A DNA stretch of 64,000 nucleotides from Stenotrophomonas koreensis (lineage in GTDB: Bacteria; Pseudomonadota; Gammaproteobacteria; Xanthomonadales; Xanthomonadaceae). Of this stretch, positions 39,402-47,392 are shown piece after piece; position 1 is the stretch's first letter; each line of letters begins with the position of its first letter. Under the pieces are notes generated by a model that was not told where the DNA came from, made no database searches, and saw nothing but the letters and a program-made list of their open reading frames with translations. A program made the position numbers and the translations under genes. The stretch is from assembly GCF_001431525.1 (NCBI RefSeq), contig NZ_LDJH01000002.1:62001-126000 (forward strand), given 5' to 3'.

Positions 39402-39500
39402 GCTTTGGCAGGAGCGGCCACGGCTGCGATGCGGTCGGCTTGATCGGAAAGACCCATCGCGCTCAGATGCGCTCCTGCAAAAGCAGGCGCAACCGTTGCT
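39402..39500. repeat. Degenerate REP-like palindromes between clpB and effector genes
   Basis: The 308-bp gap 39292-39599 between the convergent genes holds the clpB terminator and degraded palindromes such as TTGGCAGGAGCGGCCACGGC and GCTCAGATGCGCTCCTGCAA. No gene is visible. Confidence 0.4.
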
Positions 39501-39599
39501 GCCTGCCGGAATCCGCACCAGCGGCTCCGGGCGCGACAACCTGGCTTGGCAGCAGCCTGCGCCGCGATGAGGTGCAGCAGACGGGCTGCCGACCTGGGA

Positions 39600-41168
39600 T
39601 CAGTGATGCCGCATCGCCGCTTGCTGGCTGTGTTCCTGCTGTTGAGCCTGCAGCGGATGATCGGCGTGCTGTGGTGCCTCCAGCGCTTGCGCCCGCTGCA
39701 GCGACTGGCTTTCTGGCGCGGCCACTGCCTCGGCGGTAGGCAGCTGGGCACGCCGATGGGCCGGGTCGTCCGGTGAGCCCTGCACCAGGAAGACATGGGC
39801 CCCGGCCGGTTGGGTGGCCGTGGCCTGGCTGAGCAGCACATGGTCCACCCGTTCAAAGCCGTGTTCGCGCGCGCTGGCATACAGGCTGGCACTCAAGTTG
39901 GCGCTGTGCTGGTCCCAGGGCTTGCCCTGGGCGGCATCCAGCTGCGCCACCTTGCCCTGGATCTGCGCCAGCAGCGGGTCGGTACGCTGGTGATGGCTGG
40001 GAGGAGCGGCGGCCAGGGGCATCCCGGCCAGCGTGGCCGATTGCCCCAGCTGGCTGGTGGCCGGGCCAGCGCCGGCCGGTGCCAATGCAGGTGGCGTGGC
40101 CATTGGCGCCATCGGCGGGGGCAACGTCACACTGCCCGGTGCGGCGGGTCCATGCAGCCCGTGTGGCACATTCGGGGCAGGCACGTGGTGGGGCAGGGCA
40201 TAGAAGGGCAGGTTCGGGTCGCCGGTGTCCTGGATCGCCAGGGTTCGGCCGCTGCCGCCCAGGTTGATGCCATTGCAGTTCAGCAACTCCGGGCGTAGCC
40301 CCAATTTGCCCATGTCCAGGCTGATGGGTAAGGCGGTGTGGTTGTCCCAGACACCGTGGGCGGCCTGTTCGGCATTGGCGATCACCTGCAGGGCGGTCGC
40401 TGCGTAGAAGTGCGGATAGTCCGAGTGCCCGCTTACGCCCATCCGGAGTATTTCCGGCGGCTTGTTGTAGTAATGCTGGTCAATGGCCGCCTGGTTGCCG
40501 GCATCCAGGGTCAGGGTGTTGTCTGGGTTGGGGGAGTAACCGGGCTTCCAGGTGTATGCATTGGAGACGGAGTCGTACAGAAAGAAATCTTCCATCCGGC
40601 GACCGCCAAGTGTGAGCAGTTCACTTTCATTGACAGCCTTGCCCTCTGCCTGCAGGCGATCGGCCAGAATGTTCAAGCCACGTACCTGTGCACTGGCTTC
40701 GTCCCAACGGGTCTGGTTCAGATATGTCTCGAGCGGGGCGCTGTAGTCCCGTGGCGGCTCACCGCCGGCATCGGCCACCTTCCTGGCATCGCGGTGGTAG
40801 TCCATCCAGACGTCGGCCATCTGGCTTGCATTGCGCGCGTGTTCCAGTTCGTGGGCGAAAAGAAACGTCAACACACCGGAATTCGGGCGATCTAAGCTGG
40901 CCAAGAACAACGAATTCAAGTCCAAGTTCAGGCTGCCTGTTGTGGGGTCGTATTGCGCGCCCAAATTGCTACCAGGGGCCAGCAGGCCGAGCGTGGTCAA
41001 TGCCGGCTTGCTGCCGCTGCTGTTGGCCAGGGTGTCATTGAACAGGTCAACCAAGGCCGGTGAGCTGGTGATGGCATCGCGCAGGCCGTCCATATGCTGC
41101 TGCGTTACGCCCGGCTGGCTGGCCAGGGCAGTGAGCAGGCTCTCGGCCTTGGGGCTGAGCACGCTCAT
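39600..41168 (-). CDS. Putative X-T4SS antibacterial effector: zincin-like domain plus XVIPCD tail
   Basis: A 522-residue protein without signal peptide. Residues 95-180 contain LTFLFAHELEHARNAS, a zinc-metallopeptidase HExxH motif at 106-110, and WDEASAQVRGLN, whose Glu157 could be the third ligand. A Pro/Ala-rich linker (about 325-395) leads to a C-terminal segment (about 396-500: DPLLAQIQGKVAQLDAAQGK, HGFERVDHVLLS, HVFLVQGSPDDPAHRRAQ). This segment matches the XVIPCD that targets effectors to the Xanthomonadales killing T4SS, including the glutamine-rich end. The gene overlaps the upstream lipoprotein gene by ATGA, the expected immunity/effector coupling. A peptidoglycan or periplasmic protein target is likely because the partner is a lipoprotein. 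No vir genes are in this window. Confidence 0.85.
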   Translation of the reverse strand: MSVLSPKAESLLTALASQPGVTQQHMDGLRDAITSSPALVDLFNDTLANSSGSKPALTTLGLLAPGSNLGAQYDPTTGSLNLDLNSLFLASLDRPNSGVLTFLFAHELEHARNASQMADVWMDYHRDARKVADAGGEPPRDYSAPLETYLNQTRWDEASAQVRGLNILADRLQAEGKAVNESELLTLGGRRMEDFFLYDSVSNAYTWKPGYSPNPDNTLTLDAGNQAAIDQHYYNKPPEILRMGVSGHSDYPHFYAATALQVIANAEQAAHGVWDNHTALPISLDMGKLGLRPELLNCNGINLGGSGRTLAIQDTGDPNLPFYALPHHVPAPNVPHGLHGPAAPGSVTLPPPMAPMATPPALAPAGAGPATSQLGQSATLAGMPLAAAPPSHHQRTDPLLAQIQGKVAQLDAAQGKPWDQHSANLSASLYASAREHGFERVDHVLLSQATATQPAGAHVFLVQGSPDDPAHRRAQLPTAEAVAAPESQSLQRAQALEAPQHADHPLQAQQQEHSQQAAMRHH

Positions 41169-41863
41169 GGTCGCACCTGCTGTGGCATCGGCCGGAGAGT
41201 GATGCCTTTGATGCACAGCCGCCCATGCAACTGGGTGCTGGGCAGCAGATCGATGGACAGCGCATAGCGCTCATTTACGCTGGAGTAGCTCAGCGCACTG
41301 GACTGCGCCCATAGAGTGAAACCCATCGCTTCCAGCTCGGGGCGCAAGACCGCCCAGTCGGTCGGGCCATCGCAGACCGGGGCCGGGTCCATATACGCCG
41401 AATCCGCCAATGGGCGGTGGTCTACAAAAACACGTATCTCCGGCACGACGGAGGTGTCGTTCAAAAACCAGACCATTGCCCAGTCCGAGTGGATGCGTGC
41501 ACTGTAACCATGGCGTGGTGGGGGCATTCCATCACTGGGCATCCCCAGCGCCTGTCCGGCTATTTCCGGGGTGATGTCGGCAAAGCGTGGCACTGTGCGT
41601 AGCAGGTGCAACACGCCCTGCCAGGCACGCTCGGGGCTGTGGCCTTCGCGGATGGGCCAGGCGTCCCAGCGTTTCATGTAGTCGTCGTGTTGTTGTTGCG
41701 TGGTCATGCGGGCAGTTCCTTCCTTGGCGGTTGCTGCTGTCGTCGAGTTGGCGGTGCCGGCCGGGGTATCTGTTGCGTGCGTGGCGCCGCCATGGCTGCA
41801 GCCGGCAAGCGTCAGCAGCAGGGCCATGGCCAGGCAGGCCATCCGGTGTGTGCGCATGGGCAT
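41165..41863 (-). CDS. Putative immunity lipoprotein to the T4SS effector (copy 1)
   Basis: About 232 residues. The signal peptide and lipobox (LAMALLLTLAGC) place it on the periplasmic side of a membrane. A Thr/Ala-rich linker and a conserved domain follow, with QHDDYMKRWDAWPIREGHSP, VLHLLRTVPRFADITPEIAG and DPAPVCDGPTDWAVLRPELE. I do not recognise the fold. ATG 41863 is chosen: AAGGACC lies 5 bp upstream. The TGA overlaps the effector ATG (ATGA), so one message makes the protector first and then the toxin. It is the copy next to the intact effector and so the likely cognate immunity protein; this is inference from context. Confidence 0.8.
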   Translation of the reverse strand: MPMRTHRMACLAMALLLTLAGCSHGGATHATDTPAGTANSTTAATAKEGTARMTTQQQHDDYMKRWDAWPIREGHSPERAWQGVLHLLRTVPRFADITPEIAGQALGMPSDGMPPPRHGYSARIHSDWAMVWFLNDTSVVPEIRVFVDHRPLADSAYMDPAPVCDGPTDWAVLRPELEAMGFTLWAQSSALSYSSVNERYALSIDLLPSTQLHGRLCIKGITLRPMPQQVRP

Positions 41864-41923
41864 CAAGGTCCTTGTCGATGTGTGCAGTGTAAAAGTGCAG
41901 CAACAGGCAAGCCCGGAAGCCGA

Positions 41924-42088
41924 TCACATTGCTGGCGCTGTGCATGCCATGGTGTCATTGAACAATTCCACCAAGGCAGGTGAACGGGTGATGGCATCGC
42001 GCAGGCCGGCCATGTGCTGCTGTGTTACGCCGGGTTGGCTGGCCAGGGTAGTGAGCAGACTCTCGGCCTTTGGGCTGAGCACGCTCAT
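41924..42088 (-). pseudogene. Effector 5' stub following immunity copy 2
   Basis: 54 codons from ATG 42088. The first 48 residues match the start of the intact effector with five differences (for example A14T and L47M). The frame then leaves the effector for CTAPAM and stops. The zincin and XVIPCD parts are gone. The ATGA overlap with the upstream immunity gene is kept. The sequence past the break is the leader of immunity copy 1. Confidence 0.85.
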
Positions 42089-42792
42089 GGCCGCACCTGC
42101 TGTGGCATCGGCTGGAGGGTGATGCCTTTGATACACAGCCGTCCATTCAACTGGGTGCTGGGCAGCAGATCGATGGACAGCGCATAGTGATCATTTGCGC
42201 TGGAATAATCCAAAGCGCCCCACTGTGCCCACAGAGTGAACCCCATCGCTTCCAGCTCGGGGCGCAAGACGGCCCAGTCGGTCGGGCCATCGCAGACCGG
42301 GGCCGGGTCCATGTAGGTAGAACCGGGTACCGGACGGTGGCCCACTGATACCTCCAGCATCGGCACGACTGTGCGCTCATCCAGAACCCAGCCCAGTGCC
42401 CAGTCCGGATGGATGCGTGCGCTGTAGCCGCGCAGGGGCGGGGGCAGGCTTTGCCCGGGCATCCCCAGCGCCGGTCCGGCGATTTCCGGGGTGATGTCGG
42501 CAAAGCGCGGCACCGTGCGCAGGAGGTGTAACACGCCCTGCCACGCACGCTCGGGGCTGTGGCCTTCGCGGATGGGCCAGGCGTCCCAACGTTTTATCTC
42601 TTCGTCGTGTTGTTGCTGCACGATCATACGGGCAGCTCCTTCCTTGGCGGTTGCTGTGATTGCTGTGGCTGTCGCGTTGGCGGTGCTTGCCGGGGTATCT
42701 GCTGCGTGCGTGCCGCCGCTATGACGGCAGCCGGCAAGGGTCAGCAGCAGGGCCATGGCCAGGCAGGGCATCCGGTGTGTACGCATGGGCAT
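42085..42792 (-). CDS. Orphan immunity-like lipoprotein (copy 2, mosaic)
   Basis: A 235-residue paralog of copy 1 with lipobox LTLAGC. The first two thirds (QHDEEIKRWDAWPIREG, GMPGQSLPPPLRGYSARIHP) match copy 3 almost exactly. The last third (DPAPVCDGPTDWAVLRPELE, LSIDLLPSTQLNGRLCIKGI) matches copy 1. Such a switch in similarity indicates recombination between neighbours. It is followed not by a full effector but by a 54-codon effector stub with the same ATGA overlap. It could still protect against sibling toxins that carry a different effector. The frame is intact, so it is probably expressed. Confidence 0.8.
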   Translation of the reverse strand: MPMRTHRMPCLAMALLLTLAGCRHSGGTHAADTPASTANATATAITATAKEGAARMIVQQQHDEEIKRWDAWPIREGHSPERAWQGVLHLLRTVPRFADITPEIAGPALGMPGQSLPPPLRGYSARIHPDWALGWVLDERTVVPMLEVSVGHRPVPGSTYMDPAPVCDGPTDWAVLRPELEAMGFTLWAQWGALDYSSANDHYALSIDLLPSTQLNGRLCIKGITLQPMPQQVRP

Positions 42793-42852
42793 CAGGGTCC
42801 TTGTCGATGTGTGCAGGGTGACGGTGCTGTTACAGACAAGCGTCCAAGCCGG

Positions 42853-43017
42853 TCACATCACCGGCGCTGTGCAGGCCAGGGTGTCATTGAACAGGTCAAC
42901 CAAGGCCGGTGAGCTGGTGATGGCATCGCGCAGGCCGTCCATATGCTGCTGCGTTACGCCGGGCTGGCTGGCCAGGGCAGTGAGCAGGCTATCCGCCTTG
43001 GGGCTGAGCACGCTCAT
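42853..43017 (-). pseudogene. Effector 5' stub following immunity copy 3
   Basis: 54 codons from ATG 43017. Its first 48 residues differ from the intact effector only at E9D, and the DNA differs at about 3 of 141 positions. It then switches to CTAPVM and a stop, the same junction as the other stub. The ATGA overlap with immunity copy 3 is preserved. Confidence 0.85.
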
Positions 43018-43718
43018 CGACGCACCCGTGAGGAAATCGGCGAGAGCGGCATGATCTTGATGCTGTTAATGCACGTCTTGCGCAGTTGACTGCTGGGCAG
43101 CAGAGTGATGGTCAGTGCATAGCGGTCGTTATAGGTGTAATGGCCAAGCTCGGATACGCTGGACCATACCTCATAACCCATTTCCTCCAGCGCCCCGCGC
43201 AAGGCCGCCCAGTCGGTGGGGCCATCACAGACCGGGGCCGGGTCAACATAGGGCGCACCCATTTGTGGGCGGTGCCCCAGGGATACGTCCACCATCGGCA
43301 AGGATGTGCGCTCATCCAGCGCCCAGCCCAGCGCCCAGTCCGGGTGGATGCGCGCGCTGTAGCCGCGCAGGGGCGGGGGCAGGCTTTGCCCAGGCATCCC
43401 CAGCGCCGGCCCGGCGATTTCCGGGGTGATGTCGGCAAAGCGTGGCACCGTGCGTAGCAGGTGCAACACGCCCTGCCACGCACGCTCGGGGCTGTGGCCT
43501 TCGCGGATGGGCCAGGCGTCCCAACGTTTTATCTCTTCGTCGTGTTGTTGCTGCGGGGTCAGACGGACAAGTCTTTCCTTGGTGGTCGCGGTGGTTGCTG
43601 TGCTGACGGCATTGGCTGGGGTATCTGCTGCGTGCGTGCTGCCGGTATGACGGCAGCCGGCAACGCTCAGTAGCAGGGCCAGAGCCAGGCAGGGCAACAG
43701 ACGGGTGGGCTTGGGCAT
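43014..43718 (-). CDS. Orphan immunity-like lipoprotein (copy 3)
   Basis: About 234 residues starting MPKPTRLLPCLALALLLSVA and then GC, a lipoprotein signal. The central part (QHDEEIKRWDAWPIREGHSP to RIHPDWALGWALDER) is almost the same as copy 2. The last 70 residues are the most divergent of the three (LEEMGYEVWSSVSELGHYTY, then INSIKIMPLSPISSRVRR). ATG 43718 follows GAGGAG; a longer frame to 43895 is unlikely because the signal peptide starts here. It is the first gene of the array and may carry its promoter, in the 250 bp shared with divergent metY. A divergent C-terminus next to a lost toxin suggests it protects against a different effector variant. Confidence 0.78.
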   Translation of the reverse strand: MPKPTRLLPCLALALLLSVAGCRHTGSTHAADTPANAVSTATTATTKERLVRLTPQQQHDEEIKRWDAWPIREGHSPERAWQGVLHLLRTVPRFADITPEIAGPALGMPGQSLPPPLRGYSARIHPDWALGWALDERTSLPMVDVSLGHRPQMGAPYVDPAPVCDGPTDWAALRGALEEMGYEVWSSVSELGHYTYNDRYALTITLLPSSQLRKTCINSIKIMPLSPISSRVRR

Positions 43719-43968
43719 CCTTGTCAGCTCCTCGGTGTGTCGGCCGGGCAGGGTAGCAAGCCGGCTGACCGGGCCGGGGAGGGCCGCCCCTGCGCTTGCT
43801 GACAGGATTGCGCGACCTGCGGGGCAGGGCCGGTAAACCGCGGGACCGGCGTGAGTGCGGTACAGACGCCAGGCTGGGCGTGGCCTATCGGTCACATCAG
43901 CAACCGTTGCCTGCAGTTGCCAGGGGCTGCAGTATCCTCGATCTCCATTCCTTCATCCGGATAGAGCG

Positions 43969-45261
43969 ATGAGTTATTCGAACTGGCAGCCCGAAACAAT
44001 CGCCGTGCATGGCGGCTACCGCCCGGACCCGACCACCCGTGCGGTGGCGGTGCCGATCTACCAGACCGTGGCCTATGCCTTCGATGACACCCAGCATGGT
44101 GCGGACCTGTTCGACCTGAAGGTGCCGGGCAACATCTATACCCGGATCATGAACCCGACCACCGACGTGCTCGAGCAGCGGGTGGCGGCGCTGGAAGGGG
44201 GCATCGGCGCGCTGGCCCTGGCCTCGGGCCAGGCGGCAGTCACCTATGCGATCCAGACCATTGCCGAGGCCGGTGACAACATCGTCGCGGCCAGTGCGCT
44301 GTACGGCGGTACCTACAACCTGCTGGCACACACCCTGCCGCAGTTCGGGATCAGCACGCGTTTTGCCGGCAGTGACGATCCGGCCGACTTTGCCGCGCTG
44401 ATTGATGACAAGACCAAGGCGGTGTTTGTCGAGTCGATCGGCAACCCGCGGGGCAATGTCACCGACATCGCGGCGATCGCCGCAGTGGCGCATGCGGCCG
44501 GGGTGCCGTTGATCGTGGACAACACCGTGGCCACGCCCTACCTGCTGCGTCCGTTCGAGCATGGCGCCGACATCGTGGTGCACTCGCTGACCAAGTACCT
44601 GGGCGGCCATGGCACCAGCCTGGGTGGGGCGATCGTGGACTCGGGCAGGTTCCCGTGGGCAGCGCAGGCGGCCCGCTTTCCGCGCCTGAATACCCCCGAC
44701 CCGAGCTACCACGGCGTGGTCTATACCGAGGCGCTGGGCCCGGCGGCTTTCATCGGCCGGGCGCGGGTGGTGCCGCTGCGCAACACCGGTGCGGCGATCT
44801 CCCCGTTCAATGCCTTCCTGATCCTGCAGGGGATCGAGACCCTGGCCTTGCGCATGGACCGGATCAATGCCAACGCGCTGGCGGTGGCCCGTTACCTGCA
44901 GCAGCACCCGAAAGTGGCCTGGGTGAACTATGCCGGCCTGCCGGAGCACCCGGACCATGCGCTGGCCCAGCGCATTCTGCGCGGTGGCGGTGCCTCGGGC
45001 CTGCTCACCTTCGGCCTGCCCGGCGGGCGCGAGGCCGGGGCGCAGTTCCTCGATGCGCTGCAGCTGTTCACCCGGCTGGTGAACATCGGCGATGCCAAGT
45101 CACTGGCCACCCATCCGGCCTCGACCACCCATCGCCAGCTCTCAGCCGAGGAGCTGGCCAGTGCCGGGGTCAGTGTGGATACGGTGCGGCTGTGCATCGG
45201 CATCGAACATATCGATGACCTGCTGGCCGACCTGGAGCAGGCGCTGGCAGCGGTCGGCTGA
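43969..45261 (+). CDS. metY: O-acetylhomoserine sulfhydrylase (MetY-type)
   Basis: A 430-residue PLP enzyme of the Cys/Met metabolism family. [20 protein letters not shown] is a characteristic start. [20 protein letters not shown] and [12 protein letters not shown] bind PLP phosphate, and [18 protein letters not shown] holds PLP lysine 209. The length, near 430, fits MetY rather than the roughly 390-residue MetB/MetC/MetZ. It makes homocysteine (or methionine) from O-acetylhomoserine and sulfide (or methanethiol). ATG 43969 is taken; the upstream frame lacks family residues. It is divergent from the immunity array. Confidence 0.9.
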   Translation: MSYSNWQPETIAVHGGYRPDPTTRAVAVPIYQTVAYAFDDTQHGADLFDLKVPGNIYTRIMNPTTDVLEQRVAALEGGIGALALASGQAAVTYAIQTIAEAGDNIVAASALYGGTYNLLAHTLPQFGISTRFAGSDDPADFAALIDDKTKAVFVESIGNPRGNVTDIAAIAAVAHAAGVPLIVDNTVATPYLLRPFEHGADIVVHSLTKYLGGHGTSLGGAIVDSGRFPWAAQAARFPRLNTPDPSYHGVVYTEALGPAAFIGRARVVPLRNTGAAISPFNAFLILQGIETLALRMDRINANALAVARYLQQHPKVAWVNYAGLPEHPDHALAQRILRGGGASGLLTFGLPGGREAGAQFLDALQLFTRLVNIGDAKSLATHPASTTHRQLSAEELASAGVSVDTVRLCIGIEHIDDLLADLEQALAAVG

Positions 45262-45315
45262 GAACCGGACCGGTGCAGCGGAGTGCACGTCTGCACTGGG
45301 GCGCCCGATCAGGAT

Positions 45316-45333
45316 GGCCAGCCCGGGCTGGCC
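45316..45333. other. 18-bp perfect palindrome between convergent genes
   Basis: GGCCAGCCCGGGCTGGCC is self-complementary over its whole length and lies in the 190-bp gap between metY and the antiporter gene. There is no T-run, so it is only a weak candidate for a terminator. Confidence 0.4.
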
Positions 45334-45451
45334 GATACCGGGTCCGGTAATGCGCCAGCGCGCTGCCAGCGGCGGGCCACCAGTGATGGCCGGCATCGGG
45401 TAGCTGGCGGCCTGCGGCAGCAGGCATTGACCGCGCTGCTGCGCGGGACAC

Positions 45452-47179
45452 TCAAGCAACGCTGTTGTTGATTTCCGGCAAGGGATTGGCCGGCGGCAAC
45501 GGCCGGGCCGGGCGCAGGGCCGGGCTGGCCATCACCATCTCGGCCAGCGACCAGGCCAGCTCGCGCTCGGCCATGATCGCGCCGTCGGCGCCGTGGGCCA
45601 GCAGGTGCTTGACCTCGGCATCGCTGTGCGCGCGCGCCAGCAGGGTCAGGTTGCTGTTCATCGCACGTAGCTTGGCAATGGATTCACCCGCTTCCAGTGG
45701 CTGCGGAATGGCCAGGATGGCAATGGCGGCCTTTTCCGGGCGTGCTTCGGCCAGCACCGCATCGGCGGCGGCACTGCCGCGGATGGCCGGGATGTCGTTG
45801 CCGTGGGCGCGGGCCACGTGGTGTTCGTTGTCATCGATCACCAGCACCGGCACGCCGCGGTCGCGCAATACCTGGGCCAGTTCGCTGCCGACCCGGCCGT
45901 AGCCGATCACGATGGCGTGGTTTTCCAGCTCGCGCGAAGGGCCGGCCGGGGTATCCAGCGGCTGCTTGAGCGGGTTGGATTCGGGATGGCGGGCCTGCCA
46001 GCGGTCGAGCAGGCCGAACACGAACGGATTGAGCAGGATCGAGATCAGCGCGCCGGCCAGCACCAGTGCCTGGCCCTCGGCGGACAGGATCTTCAGCGCG
46101 ACACCGAGGCCGGCGATGATGAAGGCGAACTCGCCGATCTGTGCCAGCGAGGCGGAAATGGTCAGCGCGGTGGCCTTGGAATGGCCAAACGCACGCACGA
46201 TGAAAAACGCAGCGGCCGATTTGCCGAACATGATGATCGCGGCGGTGGCCAGTACCTGCCACGGATGCTCGACCAGGATGGCCGGGTTGAACAGCATGCC
46301 CACCGAGACGAAGAACAGCACCGCAAAGGCATCGCGCAGCGGCAGCGAATCATTGGCCGCCTTGTGGCTGAGTTCGGACTCGTTGAGCATCATCCCGGCA
46401 AAGAAGGCGCCCAGCGCGAAGGACACGCCGAACAGCGCCGCCGCACCGAAGGCCACGCCCAGCGCAATGGCCAGCACCGACAGCGTGAACAGTTCGCGCG
46501 AGCCGGTACCGGCAATGCGTTCGAGGATCCACGGAATCACCCGGCGGCCGACAATCAGCATCAGCGCGACAAAGGCGCCAAGCTTGAGGAAGGTGATGCC
46601 GATGGAGGTCAGCACGCTGCCGATGCTGTGGTTCTGGCCCGCGGCGTCGGGCCCGAACACCTCGGCAATCACCGGCATCATCACCAGGGCCAGCACGCAG
46701 GCCAGGTCCTCGACGATCAGCCAGCCCACGGCAATCTTGCCGCGCGTGGTTTCCAGCAGGCGGCGCTCTTCCATCGCGCGCAGCAGCACCACGGTGGAGG
46801 CGGTGGCCAGCGAGAAACCGAAAATCAGCCCGTTCAGATGTGACCAGCCCATCAGCTGGGAAACCCCCCAGCCGAGCACGGTAGCGGCGCTGATCTGGGC
46901 AATGGCACCGGGGATGGCGATCGTCTTGACCGACATCAGGTCCTTCAGCGAGAAGTGCAGGCCGACACCGAACATCAACAGCATCACGCCGATTTCGGCC
47001 AGCTGGTTGGCCAGTTCCTGATCGGCGACAAAGCCCGGGGTGAAGGGACCCACACAGATGCCCGCCACCAGATAACCGACCAGCGGCGACAGCCGCAGAC
47101 GGTTGGCAATGGCACCCAGTACAAAGGCCAGCCCCAGCCCTACAGCGACGATGTTGATCAGGTCGGTGTTGTGCGGCAT
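45452..47179 (-). CDS. CPA2 cation:proton antiporter, KefB/YbaL-like, with RCK domain
   Basis: A 575-residue protein. About 12-13 membrane helices (ADQELANQLAEIGVMLLMFG, GWLIVEDLACVLALVMMPVI, FGVSFALGAFFAGMMLNESE) form the Na+/H+ exchanger domain. A cytoplasmic RCK/TrkA-N domain follows (HAIVIGYGRVGSELAQVL), with a GxGxxG nucleotide loop and VIDDNEHHV. It probably exchanges K+ for H+ under nucleotide control; YbaL-type length and the absence of a glutathione-binding KefC tail argue for YbaL. The ion is not proven. It is transcribed towards metY. Confidence 0.88.
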   Translation of the reverse strand: MPHNTDLINIVAVGLGLAFVLGAIANRLRLSPLVGYLVAGICVGPFTPGFVADQELANQLAEIGVMLLMFGVGLHFSLKDLMSVKTIAIPGAIAQISAATVLGWGVSQLMGWSHLNGLIFGFSLATASTVVLLRAMEERRLLETTRGKIAVGWLIVEDLACVLALVMMPVIAEVFGPDAAGQNHSIGSVLTSIGITFLKLGAFVALMLIVGRRVIPWILERIAGTGSRELFTLSVLAIALGVAFGAAALFGVSFALGAFFAGMMLNESELSHKAANDSLPLRDAFAVLFFVSVGMLFNPAILVEHPWQVLATAAIIMFGKSAAAFFIVRAFGHSKATALTISASLAQIGEFAFIIAGLGVALKILSAEGQALVLAGALISILLNPFVFGLLDRWQARHPESNPLKQPLDTPAGPSRELENHAIVIGYGRVGSELAQVLRDRGVPVLVIDDNEHHVARAHGNDIPAIRGSAAADAVLAEARPEKAAIAILAIPQPLEAGESIAKLRAMNSNLTLLARAHSDAEVKHLLAHGADGAIMAERELAWSLAEMVMASPALRPARPLPPANPLPEINNSVA

Positions 47180-47349
47180 GGGCTTCCTGGTGTGCTGCGG
47201 GGATCCCCGATTCTAGCCTGTGCAGGCTGTACAACAGGGGAAAAAGCCGTGAATCGGGCTGCCCGCGGCAGCCATCCGGTGCAATTCAAGCCGGTGCGCC
47301 TGCTTTTTTCGCCTGGTCCGGGTGCAGGGGCTTTGCCCTTCCCCGATAA

Positions 47350-47380
47350 AGACCACGCCCCACTGGGGGCGTGGTGGGCA
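47350..47380 (-). terminator. Probable terminator of the second TonB-dependent receptor gene
   Basis: On the minus strand CCACGCCCC and GGGGCGTGG form a stem followed by TCTTTA, 12 bp beyond the receptor stop. Confidence 0.6.
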
Positions 47381-47392
47381 AAGCCGGGGCGG

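Larger units (their letters stand above)
41021..43718 (-). repeat. Tandem immunity/effector-5'-end module array, three units of about 0.92 kb
   Basis: Effector start codons lie at 43017, 42088 and 41168, spaced 929 and 920 bp. Each unit consists of an immunity lipoprotein gene, an ATGA overlap and the first 48 effector codons. Only the last unit continues into a whole effector. Between units the stub runs through a shared joint into the leader of the next lipoprotein gene. Confidence 0.88.

Noticed and set aside
45262-45451. Palindrome GGCCAGCCCGGGCTGGCC as terminator between metY and antiporter genes
   Set aside because: No T-run on either side, so it was listed only as a palindrome.
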